Positions 54,226 through 63,265 are shown, numbered from the stretch's first letter. The stretch: 64,000 nt of DNA from Lachnospiraceae bacterium (GCA_021202335.1 JAJQDE010000027.1:1-64000), one strand, 5' to 3'. The notes: generated from the letters alone by a model not told the origin. Numbers and translations: made by a program.

Positions 54226-54299
54226 TTTTTTCTTTCCTCCCTATAAAATAAATCCTAATGCTTCAGATATGCGTCCCATTCAGACGCACACCTGTATAA

Positions 54300-54328
54300 A
54301 TATTAACATTGCAAAGCCTCTAACGCAA
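54300..54328 (-). promoter_or_regulatory. Promoter of binding-protein copy 2
   Basis: TTGCGT-N17-TAATAT on the minus strand with upstream TG; same architecture as copy 1. Confidence 0.6.
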
Positions 54329-54375
54329 GCATAAATTGTGACATTTGCAGAAAAATTTGTTATATACGCAAAAAT

Positions 54376-54557
54376 AGAATGTGCCGAAAGCACATTCTCG
54401 CGCCGAAGCGCAGTCGCGTCAGCGACTGGTTTCCTAAGCGCGAAGTGCGCATCCTCGCGGAGCGTTTTGTCGTATAGGATGAACTTTCCTATACGACAAA
54501 AAGAGAATGTGCCGAAAGCTCATTCTCCTTGCTGATGAACGCAGGCACTGCGTTCAT
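54376..54557. repeat. Array of consecutive perfect or near-perfect inverted repeats (structured intergenic element)
   Basis: AGAATGTGC/GCACATTCT; GCGC/GCGC; CAGTCGC/GCGACTG; GCGC/GCGC; TTTTGTCGTATAGGA/TCCTATACGACAAAA (15 bp); GAGAATGtGC/GCtCATTCTC; ATGAACGCAG/CTGCGTTCAT. Confidence 0.88.
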
Positions 54558-54562
54558 TATTT

Positions 54563-55432
54563 TTATTCCTTAACAGCTCCGATATTAACACCTGTCACGA
54601 AATACTTCTGCAGGAACGGATACAATAACATGAATGGCAGAATTGCCGCAATGATACCTGCGTTAAACAGCGTATTTTGGGACACATTATACGATGTCGT
54701 AGGCGTATCGCCGTCCATGATCATGTTTCTCAGCTTATACTGGAAGTTTACCTGGTTCGGGTCAGTTATGTAAATCTTAACCGTTGAGTAATCGTTCCAT
54801 ACCGTCACGGCAAACATCAGACCGATGGATGCCAGCGCCGCCTTTGAAAGCGGAAGCACAATCGTAAAGAAAATTCTCATGGGAGAGCATCCGTCAATTC
54901 TTGCCGCCTCATAAAGCGACTCAGGTATTCCCTCAAAGAAGTTCCTCATAAGCACCAAATTGTAAACATTGATACCATGCTTTACAACCAAAATCCACAT
55001 GCTGTTTACAAGACCCAACTTCTTCATTACCAAATACTCAGGAATCATACCGCCCGAGAAAATCATGGTAAACAGTAAGAAATATGCGAAGAAGTTACGA
55101 CCCGGCATATCAAACTGTATAAGCACATATCCGCCAAGTGTTGAAAGCAGCAGACCAAGCAATGTTCCGAGCACTGTCGTAATAATCGAATTTATGAATG
55201 GTCTGTACAACGCCTGTGTTTCAATAATGGTCTTATAACCTTCAATCGTAAACTTGCTGGGCCAAAGCTGGAACTGATAAACGCCTACTCTGTTTAACGA
55301 GTCCACAAGCACCTTCCAAATCGGTATCAGGATAATTAAACCTATGATAATAAACACAATGTAATTGACAATGTCGAACAATTGAAGCCTGTCTCCGGGC
55401 TTTTTTGTTTTCATTTCCTTTTCCTTTGCCAT
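54563..55432 (-). CDS. ABC sugar transporter permease (LplC/YtcP-type)
   Basis: YEAARIDGCSPMRIFFTIVLPLSKAALASI EAA motif; 6 TM helices. Confidence 0.9.
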   Translation of the reverse strand: MAKEKEMKTKKPGDRLQLFDIVNYIVFIIIGLIILIPIWKVLVDSLNRVGVYQFQLWPSKFTIEGYKTIIETQALYRPFINSIITTVLGTLLGLLLSTLGGYVLIQFDMPGRNFFAYFLLFTMIFSGGMIPEYLVMKKLGLVNSMWILVVKHGINVYNLVLMRNFFEGIPESLYEAARIDGCSPMRIFFTIVLPLSKAALASIGLMFAVTVWNDYSTVKIYITDPNQVNFQYKLRNMIMDGDTPTTSYNVSQNTLFNAGIIAAILPFMLLYPFLQKYFVTGVNIGAVKE

Positions 55433-55443
55433 ATCCGCACCCC

Positions 55444-56397
55444 CTATACAATTCCGCGTCCGCGGGTCTTTTTACTTGCCCAGTTACATGCAAGGACAAG
55501 AATACATCCTACGGCGGACTTAAAAAGACCGACTGCCGTCGAGTAACCGTAATTCGGCAACGCAATAGCGAATGTCTGACGATAGATGTATGTAGAAATA
55601 ACGTCCGATACATCATAAACCGCATTGTTGTAAAGTACGAATACGGACTCAAACATGTTCATAACCTTAGCAAGGTTAAGGATAAGCACGGTAATAATGG
55701 TATTTGCAATCGCGGGAAGCGTTATGAAACGCATCTTCTGCATACGCGTCGCACCATCAATGTCCGCTGCCTCATACTGCTCCGGGTTAATTCCGGAAAG
55801 AGTGGCAAGGAATACAATTGTTCCGTAACCTGTTTCCTTCCAAATATTAATCACGTAGAAAAGCGGACGCCACCATGTCTTGCTCGCAAGGAAGTAAATG
55901 TACTTCGTTGTATCTCCGTTAAAGAGAATACCGTTCACCAAACCTGTTGATGAAGGTGAGAAGAGCAAACTGAAGATAGATGCAGTTACTGCCCAAGACA
56001 TAAAGTGCGGCAAATATATAATTGTCTGCAAGGTTTTCTTTGCAAGCAGATTTTTCATTTCATTCAGGAAAAGCGATACCACAACAGATGCAAGTGTCGT
56101 GATTATCAGCTTTATGATACTCAGCTCAAGAGTATTTTTAAAGGCGGTCCAAAACGCCGTCGTTGAAAACATCTTAGAGAAGTTTTCAAATCCCACGAAT
56201 TTCGGAGTTCCTACCGGCTTATATTCATAGAGCGACCAGCGCACACCGAGCATGGGCCAATAATAAATCAACAGCACAAAGATAAACACGGGGAGGAACA
56301 TAATGTAATATCCCCTATTGTTCCATATACGAAGGCTAAGCGGCTTTTTGTGAACTTCCACGCCACCGGAAGTCATAACAGGTTGTTTTTTTGCCAT
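55444..56397 (-). CDS. ABC sugar transporter permease (LplB/YteP-type)
   Basis: YEAADIDGATRMQKMRFITLPAIANTI; YIYRQTFAIALPNYGYSTAVGLFKSAVG. Confidence 0.9.
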   Translation of the reverse strand: MAKKQPVMTSGGVEVHKKPLSLRIWNNRGYYIMFLPVFIFVLLIYYWPMLGVRWSLYEYKPVGTPKFVGFENFSKMFSTTAFWTAFKNTLELSIIKLIITTLASVVVSLFLNEMKNLLAKKTLQTIIYLPHFMSWAVTASIFSLLFSPSSTGLVNGILFNGDTTKYIYFLASKTWWRPLFYVINIWKETGYGTIVFLATLSGINPEQYEAADIDGATRMQKMRFITLPAIANTIITVLILNLAKVMNMFESVFVLYNNAVYDVSDVISTYIYRQTFAIALPNYGYSTAVGLFKSAVGCILVLACNWASKKTRGRGIV

Positions 56398-56507
56398 ACC
56401 GTTCTCATCCTTTCTTCCATTTCATCATACTGAAAATTTCCTCATATCACTATGCGGCCGGACGGAACGGCCACGCGTTAATAATATCGGTTGTTTTGGA
56501 ATAAGCC

Positions 56508-56527
56508 CCCTCCCTTAACAGGGAGGG
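56508..56527 (-). promoter_or_regulatory. Intercistronic stem-loop between binding protein and permease genes
   Basis: CCCTCCC-ttaaca-GGGAGGG. Confidence 0.65.
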
Positions 56528-56572
56528 ATGCTTTAATTCTTAAATTATGAAATTATGTCAATGACGCTTTTA

Positions 56573-58237
56573 CTACTCGTTTAACTCTGCAAGGCACTGG
56601 TCGATGATTGAACCTACCGTTGCAACATATGTTTCCATAGCTGCGTCTACGTCGCCGCCCTCAACAACCACGCTCGTAACTGCCGCAAGCTTAGCATCGT
56701 AAATCGTACCTGACTCGTTTGTATATGTTTCTGATGAAGGTGATGTAGGAGCATCCACACAGTTCTCCGTGAAGAACTCGTTACCTGCTGCCTGAAGCTC
56801 TGTCTGTGATACATAGCCGTTTGTAAGCTCGCATACCATAAGAGCAGGGTCAATCAGGTTCTTTGACCATACAGTGTTAGAGTCCGTAGGAGACTGCTTT
56901 AAGTGGAACTCACCGTCAGCATACTCATATACCGTCTCGTTTTCCGTACCCGGGTTTGTCGTGAAGCTCTCTGCCTCTGTTGACCAGTGAACGCCCTCTG
57001 CGCCGTATACCCAAAGTGTCTGAACAACATCGCCGTCCATCATGGTCTCGATGAATGCGTCGAACACTGCCTGATTACGTGTTTCATCACCTGAATCAAT
57101 GATAACCCAAACGGGAGCCTCACGGTTAAGGTAGCCGCCCCAAGAGCTTGTAATCTCTTCAATCGGAGCAAGCTGTACAAGGTCTGAATCAACCTCATTC
57201 TTTATAAGATTGTTTGTAAGCGTCTGATACCATGTACCTGCCCAGTATGTTAACACGCCTGACGAACCTGTCTGGTCGTTTGAGAACCACTTCTCACGCG
57301 CAATCTTTGTAGATGCAGTAAGTGTCTCAGGGTCGATGCAGCCGTCCTGATATGCCTGCTGCAATCTTAACAGGGCTGCCTTTGTTTCCTCCGTCTGGAA
57401 GCCGTCATACCATACGCCGTCTTCATCCTGAAGAATTGCGGGGTATGCATCCTGCCAAAACTCGGGCAGATAGTTGATGTAAGGAGCCTCGCTGCCTACA
57501 AAGCCTGCTGCCACAACGCCGTATGTATCGCCGTTTACGCCGTTTCCGTCAGGATCGCCCTCATGGAATGCAAGGAGCATGTTATAGTAGTCGTCATACG
57601 TCTTGATATCATCCGCATTGATGCCTACCGCGTCAAGCCAGCTCTGCTTTACATAGCTGACGCAGCCGTTGCCGTATGCAGGAGAGAAGCCGTAAAGCGC
57701 TCCGTCGTCCGTATAAAGGTTGGCATTGATTGCAGGAAGCGTCATTCTTGACTGGAAGTCAGCGTTCTCATATGCGTCTGACATGTCCCAAAGAAGACCT
57801 GTCTGCTCATACTGCTTGAACATATCCGCTGACATGATCATTACGTCAGGGTAATCTCCACTGGCAAACAGACGTCCCACTGCGTCAGCATAGCCTGAAT
57901 GGTCAAGCTGCTGAATGTCAAGGGGAATACCTACTGCCGCCTCCCACTGCTCAACAAGCTCTGCCTGTCCGCTGTCAGTGGTTGCCGTAAGGGTACCATC
58001 TACTACCATCGTAATACCCGTATCGCCTAAAATGTCGTGATAATCAGCCTTTTCCGCTGACGTGTCTGCCGATGCGCTTTCTGACGCGCTGCTGTCCGAA
58101 GAGCTGCTGCTTGAATCGGAAGCGCTGCTGCTCGAATCTGAAGAGCTGCTGCTTGAATCAGAAGAGCTGCTGCCGCATGCTGCTAAGGAAACTACCATCG
58201 CAGATGCGAGAAGTAAAGATATTGCTTTCTTTTTCAT
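56573..58237 (-). CDS. Extracellular oligosaccharide-binding lipoprotein (copy 1, intact)
   Basis: Lipobox VSLAACGSSSSDSSSSSS; full-length, close paralogue of copy 2. Confidence 0.9.
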   Translation of the reverse strand: MKKKAISLLLASAMVVSLAACGSSSSDSSSSSSDSSSSASDSSSSSSDSSASESASADTSAEKADYHDILGDTGITMVVDGTLTATTDSGQAELVEQWEAAVGIPLDIQQLDHSGYADAVGRLFASGDYPDVMIMSADMFKQYEQTGLLWDMSDAYENADFQSRMTLPAINANLYTDDGALYGFSPAYGNGCVSYVKQSWLDAVGINADDIKTYDDYYNMLLAFHEGDPDGNGVNGDTYGVVAAGFVGSEAPYINYLPEFWQDAYPAILQDEDGVWYDGFQTEETKAALLRLQQAYQDGCIDPETLTASTKIAREKWFSNDQTGSSGVLTYWAGTWYQTLTNNLIKNEVDSDLVQLAPIEEITSSWGGYLNREAPVWVIIDSGDETRNQAVFDAFIETMMDGDVVQTLWVYGAEGVHWSTEAESFTTNPGTENETVYEYADGEFHLKQSPTDSNTVWSKNLIDPALMVCELTNGYVSQTELQAAGNEFFTENCVDAPTSPSSETYTNESGTIYDAKLAAVTSVVVEGGDVDAAMETYVATVGSIIDQCLAELNE

Positions 58238-58337
58238 TTTTCTTTCCTTTCCTCCCTAAAAATAAAAAATAAATAAAAGATTAACAGTTCAGGCAGGATG
58301 TTTTCCGATTGAAAATCATGCCATATGCCTACTTAAG

Positions 58338-58366
58338 ATTTTACCATTGTAACAGCTTTCATGCAA
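58338..58366 (-). promoter_or_regulatory. Promoter of binding-protein copy 1
   Basis: TTGCAT-N17-TAAAAT on the minus strand with upstream TG. Confidence 0.6.
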
Positions 58367-58638
58367 GCAAGAATTTTTGTAAAGCGTTGCCAATTTGACG
58401 TAATTTCTCCAAAAAGTCCTTGATTTTTCAGCGTTTTGCGCACTTTGCGCTTTCTAAAATTTTTTTTTATTTTTTTTTATGCAGATTAAATTTTACTTAA
58501 ATATTGCCGAATTTTTGCAAGCATTTTTGTGCAAATCGGATCATCCTAAATTCTCCGGGCAAAAATGCCATGTACATTCCGACAATAATTTAACACTTTT
58601 TTAATACAAATTGACATAATTTGCCTTGCCGCTGCCGG

Positions 58639-59940
58639 CTACCCCCGGTATACGATTTCACCGGACACAATTGTATATTTCACCACGCCCTGCAGCCTTT
58701 CTCCCGTAAACGGGGAGTTTGAAGCCTTTGACACATAATCCCCCGCAGTCATGCTTTCCTCGGGATTATAGATTACGATATCGGCAGGCGCTCCGGGCGC
58801 GAGCGTCCCCACATTCAAGCCGTACAATTTCGCCGGATTGACGCTCATGCACCTTATAAGCTGCTCATGTGTAATCCCCTCCTTGCAAACGAGCACGGTC
58901 ACACCGAGCGCAAGAGCCGTTTCCAGCCCTATGATGCCGCTCGGCGCTTCCGTAAGCGGCTTTTCCTTCTCCTCTCTGCCCTGCGGGGCGTGGTCGGTGG
59001 CAATGATATCAATTGTGCCGTCGCGCAGCCCCTCCACGATTGCAAGCCTGTCTGCCTCCTCACGCAGCGGCGGATTCATCTTCGCAAGCGCTCCGTGCCG
59101 TATTGCGGCCTCCTCCGTAAGGGAAAAGTGATGCGGCGTCGCCTCGGCGTGGATATTCCCGCACCCGTTTTCTGCCGCACGCTTCTTCGCCTCACGCACG
59201 AGCGCCACGCCCTCTTTTGTACTGATGTGCTGAATATTTAAAATCGCACCCGTTTTTAATGCCAATTCCAAATCACGCGTTATTAATGAAATTTCCGCCT
59301 CGCGCGGGGAACCGCCTATCCCGAAATACTCAGACGCCTTTCCTTTGTTAATGCCGTTATTTATAATAAGGGTCGGATTTTCCTCATGCAGGCTTATGGG
59401 AACGCCAAGCTCCTTTGATTTCAGAAACGCCTTCTCCAAAAGCGTTTCGTCCATAATCGGAATGCCGTCGTCGGTAAATCCGACCGCGCCGCACCCAATA
59501 AGCGCATCCATGTCCGTAATTTCATGTCCCGCCATCGCTTTCGTGACAGTGGCGCCGGTATAAACGTTAAGCTTGGTTTTTTTTCCTTTTTGAATAACAT
59601 ACGATACGGTTTCGGCATTATCCACGGGAGGCTTCGTGTTTGCCATGAGCACCACGCTCGTAAAGCCCCCCTTGAGCGCCGCCCTTGCGCCGCTTTCAAT
59701 GTCCTCCTTATAGGTGAAGCCCGGGTCTCTGAAATGCACATGCACATCCACCAGCCCCGGCGCGACAATACAGCCGGCCGCGTCAATAATGCGCCCGCCC
59801 TCGTCCTCCAAGTTTTTTTGTGTTTCGGGCGCAAGGCTCTCTGCAATTTTCTCTATTTTTCCGTCTTTTACAAAAACATTTGCTTTTTTATAAAAATTGC
59901 AGCCCGGATCAATCACCAGACCGTTTTTAATCAATAACAT
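58639..59940 (-). CDS. pyrC: Dihydroorotase
   Basis: VAPGLVDVHVHFRDPGFTYKEDI; GAVGFTDDGIPI; IATDHAPQGREEK. Confidence 0.92.
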   Translation of the reverse strand: MLLIKNGLVIDPGCNFYKKANVFVKDGKIEKIAESLAPETQKNLEDEGGRIIDAAGCIVAPGLVDVHVHFRDPGFTYKEDIESGARAALKGGFTSVVLMANTKPPVDNAETVSYVIQKGKKTKLNVYTGATVTKAMAGHEITDMDALIGCGAVGFTDDGIPIMDETLLEKAFLKSKELGVPISLHEENPTLIINNGINKGKASEYFGIGGSPREAEISLITRDLELALKTGAILNIQHISTKEGVALVREAKKRAAENGCGNIHAEATPHHFSLTEEAAIRHGALAKMNPPLREEADRLAIVEGLRDGTIDIIATDHAPQGREEKEKPLTEAPSGIIGLETALALGVTVLVCKEGITHEQLIRCMSVNPAKLYGLNVGTLAPGAPADIVIYNPEESMTAGDYVSKASNSPFTGERLQGVVKYTIVSGEIVYRG

Positions 59941-59994
59941 CAGTTATCCTCCTTTTGTGTTTTCTCTCCACATCAGTCTAGCATACTTTTGCAA

Positions 59995-60411
59995 TTATTG
60001 AAACTCTATCGGCTTATCTTCAATATTTTCCGTCTTAACGACAATATACGGTGTCGTCGGCGTGTCCGTCACGTTTTCCGCCGTCCCTGGTCCGATCAGC
60101 GTCGTATCTATGACAAGCGTTTCCTCCGTTTCATAGAAAGCGTTCACGCTGATGCTGTAACCCGCGCTTTGCTGCTCGCCATATCCGATTGCAATATACA
60201 AATCCTCACCGATTGTATAGCTTATCTGAAACGGCTTTCCCGACTTCTCCGCGATGATTTCCTTAAGCGCATCGGGCTGCTCCTCCTCCCCGACCACCGT
60301 AAAATCCAAATCCCGCAGCTTATCCTCCGCAGTTTCCACAGTTTCACATCCCGTAAGGGCAACAGCAAGAGCCGTAAGCAGCACTGCCGACAAAAGCCTT
60401 AAACCGCGCAT
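59995..60411 (-). CDS. Lipoprotein, PrcB-like C-terminal domain
   Basis: Lipobox ALTGC; GYSISVNAFYETEETLVIDTTLIGPG...TPYIVVKTE. Confidence 0.65.
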   Translation of the reverse strand: MRGLRLLSAVLLTALAVALTGCETVETAEDKLRDLDFTVVGEEEQPDALKEIIAEKSGKPFQISYTIGEDLYIAIGYGEQQSAGYSISVNAFYETEETLVIDTTLIGPGTAENVTDTPTTPYIVVKTENIEDKPIEFQ

Positions 60412-60512
60412 ACGTTGTCTCCTTGCAAATCAATCTGTATTTTCTGTACTAAGCTATGCCTGCGCGGACAAAAATATTCGCAGGAGTTCGGCACAGGTTG
60501 ACTTTTTGAAAA

Positions 60513-60541
60513 AAAATGTATAAGATAGCCTTATACATTTT
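60513..60541. promoter_or_regulatory. Perfect 12-bp inverted repeat upstream of plsC
   Basis: AAAATGTATAAG-atagc-CTTATACATTTT, just downstream of a TTGACT -35-like element. Confidence 0.6.
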
Positions 60542-60550
60542 ACGAAAGGG

Positions 60551-61291
60551 TTGATATTTTTTATGCTAAGACTGATTCTTGTGGGGGGCTTTGTTATTCT
60601 TTTTCTGATATTTACCATTCCCGTGATGCTTGCGGAATATATAATCGGTAAATTCAATCCGCGCTTAAAAAGCACGTCGAGCCTTGCCATCGTCAATTGG
60701 GCTTTCCGCGTGATACGCGTTCTTGCCGGCGCGACGGTCGATTATGTCGGGCTTGAAAATGTCCCGTCGGACACCCCGGTACTATATGTCGGCAACCACA
60801 GAAGCTATTTTGATATTGTGCTTACATACCCCAAGGTAGCGCGCCCGACGGGATATATAGCAAAGAAAAACATGGCTAAGGTGCCTCTTTTGAGCACATG
60901 GATGCGCAATCTCCACTGTCTTTTCCTCGACCGAAATGACATCAAGGCAGGCATGAAAACCATTCTGAAGGCGATTGATTACGTGCAAAGCGGCATCTCC
61001 ATCTGTATCTTTCCCGAGGGCACAAGGGGAAAGGCGGAAGGCGAGCTTCTGCCATTCCATGAGGCAAGCTTCAAAATTGCCGCAAAGTCGGGCTGTCCCA
61101 TTGTCCCGATTACGATTGTCAACAGCGCGGGGATTTGGGAAAACCACCTTCCGTTTATAAAAAAAGCGCATGTCGTCATCGAATACGGAAAGCCCGTTTT
61201 CATAAACGAGCTTCCAAAGGAGCAGCAAAAGCAGCTTGCCCCGTATTTCCAAAGCCTCATTAAGCAGACTCACGCAAAAATTTCCATATAA
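60551..61291 (+). CDS. plsC: 1-acyl-sn-glycerol-3-phosphate acyltransferase
   Basis: LYVGNHRSYFDIV (NHxxxxD), FLDRNDIKAG, ICIFPEGTRGK. Confidence 0.92.
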   Translation: MIFFMLRLILVGGFVILFLIFTIPVMLAEYIIGKFNPRLKSTSSLAIVNWAFRVIRVLAGATVDYVGLENVPSDTPVLYVGNHRSYFDIVLTYPKVARPTGYIAKKNMAKVPLLSTWMRNLHCLFLDRNDIKAGMKTILKAIDYVQSGISICIFPEGTRGKAEGELLPFHEASFKIAAKSGCPIVPITIVNSAGIWENHLPFIKKAHVVIEYGKPVFINELPKEQQKQLAPYFQSLIKQTHAKISI

Positions 61292-61301
61292 AGCACGCAA
61301 A

Positions 61302-61323
61302 AACGGGCTGTATTCAGCCCGTT
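61302..61323 (-). terminator. Hairpin terminator after the Amt-associated small ORF
   Basis: AACGGGCTG-aata-CAGCCCGTT then TTTG on the minus strand. Confidence 0.65.
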
Positions 61324-61325
61324 CT

Positions 61326-61469
61326 CTATGCTTGAGCGGCTCTTTTTGCCGCCTCAAGCCTTTCTTTCTCAGCCCCCAATGCTTTGAAGAATACCGCAGG
61401 CATTCTTCCCACATGAAGCTTTAGAGCTTCTTTGGCAGCGTTTTCTGCTGCCTTAGAAGCTCTCTTCAT
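61326..61469 (-). CDS. Un-annotated 47-aa Ala/Lys-rich microprotein: MKRASKAAENAAKEALKLHVGRMPAVFFKALGAEKERLEAAKRAAQA
   Basis: ATG 5 nt after the amt-glnB stop; uninterrupted to TAG at 61326-61328; terminator immediately downstream; below the ORF-track cutoff. Confidence 0.55.
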   Translation of the reverse strand: MKRASKAAENAAKEALKLHVGRMPAVFFKALGAEKERLEAAKRAAQA

Positions 61470-61474
61470 GTTGT

Positions 61475-63265
61475 TTATTCCACATCCGCCAATGCTGCCA
61501 CGTTCTCTTCACCTGTACGAATCTTGACAACCTTGTCAACATTGTATACAAATATCTTGCCATCGCCAATATGCCCCGTGTAGAGCGCCTTCTTAGCAGT
61601 TTCAATAACCTTGTCAACCGGAATGGTTGAAACGACAACCTCAACCTTCACCTTAGGAAGCAGCGTCGCGTCAATTTCCGCTCCGCGGTACTTCTCGCCC
61701 GCGCCCTTCTGAATACCGCAGCCCATTACCTGAGTTACCGTCATGCCGGTCACGCCAAGGTCGTTCATAGCCTTTCTCAGCTTATCATAGCGGCTCAGCT
61801 TCGCGATAATAACAACCTTGTAAATACCTGAGGCTGATGCAAACGGCACCTGAGATACCTTGACCGCCGCATTCTTCTGCGCATCGGAAGCCTCTGCGTA
61901 TTCTTCCGTGCCAAGCTGCGTATTCTCGTTCTCTTCCATAATCATGTTGTTTGATATATCCATCATTGCGAAGCCTGCATATGCGGAAGGAAGACCATGC
62001 TCCGTTGCGTCAAGACCGATAATCTCTTCCTCCTCCGTAACACGAAGCCCGAATATAGCCTTAATCACAAAGAAAGTAATTGTAATTGTCACAGCCGTCC
62101 ATGCAATGACGCAGAGCATACCGCCAAGCTGAATGCCCAACAGCTTCAAGCCGCCGCCATAGAAAAGGCCTGTGCCGCAAATCTGATTTGCGCCGTAGCT
62201 CACGCCGTCACCATAGCCTCTCGCAAAAGCGGGCGCCGTATCCGTTGCAAAAAGTCCTACCGCAATCGTACCCCAAATACCGTTAAGGCAGTGTACCGCC
62301 ACCGCGCCTACGGGGTCGTCAATATGTAATTTGTAATCCAAAAGCCATACGCCGAAGCATACCAAAAGCCCTGCCACCGCGCCGATAATAATCGCGCCGA
62401 ACGCGTCCGTCACATCGCAGCCTGCAGTAATTGCCACAAGACCTGCCAATGAAGCGTTGAGCGACATTGAAACATCAGGCTTGCCGTACTTAACCCATGT
62501 GAAAATCATGCATACTACCGTCGCAATTGCGGGAGATATGGTTGTTGTCAAAAAGATTGAGCCAAGCTCCGATACGGATGTCGCTGCCGCGCCGTTGAAG
62601 CCGTACCAGCCAATCCAAAGGATGAACACACCTAACGCGCCAATAGTAAGATTGTGTCCCGGAAACGCATTGACCTTAACGATGTTTCCGCTCTTATCCT
62701 TCGTGAACTTACCGATACGGGGTCCTAAAATCTTCGCGCCAATCAGAGCGCTGATACCGCCTACCATATGGATTGCGCATGAACCCGCAAAATCGTGGAA
62801 GCCTATCTGAGCAAGCCAGCCGCCGCCCCAAATCCAGTGCGCCTCAATAGGATAGATAATGGCTGAAATAACTGCCGAATATACACAGTATGAAAGGAAC
62901 TTAGTTCTCTCCGCCATTGCTCCCGAAACGATGGTCGCCGTCGTCGCGCAGAACACCAGGTTAAACACGAAATTCGACCAGTCGAAATCAGCATAGCTTG
63001 TGAAAATGTCAAAGCCGGGCTTTCCAATCAGCCCTACCAAATCCTCGCCAAGCAACAGGCTGAAACCGATCAAAATAAATGTACAAGTACCTATACAGAA
63101 ATCCATCAGGTTTTTCATAATGATGTTTCCCGTGTTCTTTGCTCTCGTGAAGCCTGCCTCCACCATCGCAAAGCCTGCCTGCATCCAAAATACCAGTGCA
63201 GCGCCGATCAGAAACCATACGCCATAAACCTCTCCGGATATAGCGCTCAAAATTTCCTCTGTCAT
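61475..63265 (-). CDS. amt: Ammonium transporter fused to a C-terminal P-II (GlnB/GlnK) domain
   Basis: FWMQAGFAMVEAGFTRAKN...HMVGGISALIGAKILGPR; C-terminal YKVVIIAKLSRYDKLRKAMNDLGVTGMTVTQVMGCGIQKG...KVKVEVVV...GHIGDGKIFVYNVDKVVKIRTGE. Confidence 0.92.
   Translation of the reverse strand: MTEEILSAISGEVYGVWFLIGAALVFWMQAGFAMVEAGFTRAKNTGNIIMKNLMDFCIGTCTFILIGFSLLLGEDLVGLIGKPGFDIFTSYADFDWSNFVFNLVFCATTATIVSGAMAERTKFLSYCVYSAVISAIIYPIEAHWIWGGGWLAQIGFHDFAGSCAIHMVGGISALIGAKILGPRIGKFTKDKSGNIVKVNAFPGHNLTIGALGVFILWIGWYGFNGAAATSVSELGSIFLTTTISPAIATVVCMIFTWVKYGKPDVSMSLNASLAGLVAITAGCDVTDAFGAIIIGAVAGLLVCFGVWLLDYKLHIDDPVGAVAVHCLNGIWGTIAVGLFATDTAPAFARGYGDGVSYGANQICGTGLFYGGGLKLLGIQLGGMLCVIAWTAVTITITFFVIKAIFGLRVTEEEEIIGLDATEHGLPSAYAGFAMMDISNNMIMEENENTQLGTEEYAEASDAQKNAAVKVSQVPFASASGIYKVVIIAKLSRYDKLRKAMNDLGVTGMTVTQVMGCGIQKGAGEKYRGAEIDATLLPKVKVEVVVSTIPVDKVIETAKKALYTGHIGDGKIFVYNVDKVVKIRTGEENVAALADVE

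Noticed and set aside
58466-58485. (T9A)2 tract upstream of binding-protein copy 1
   Set aside because: Part of a generally AT-rich intergenic region >100 bp upstream of the mapped promoter-like sequence; weak evidence for function.
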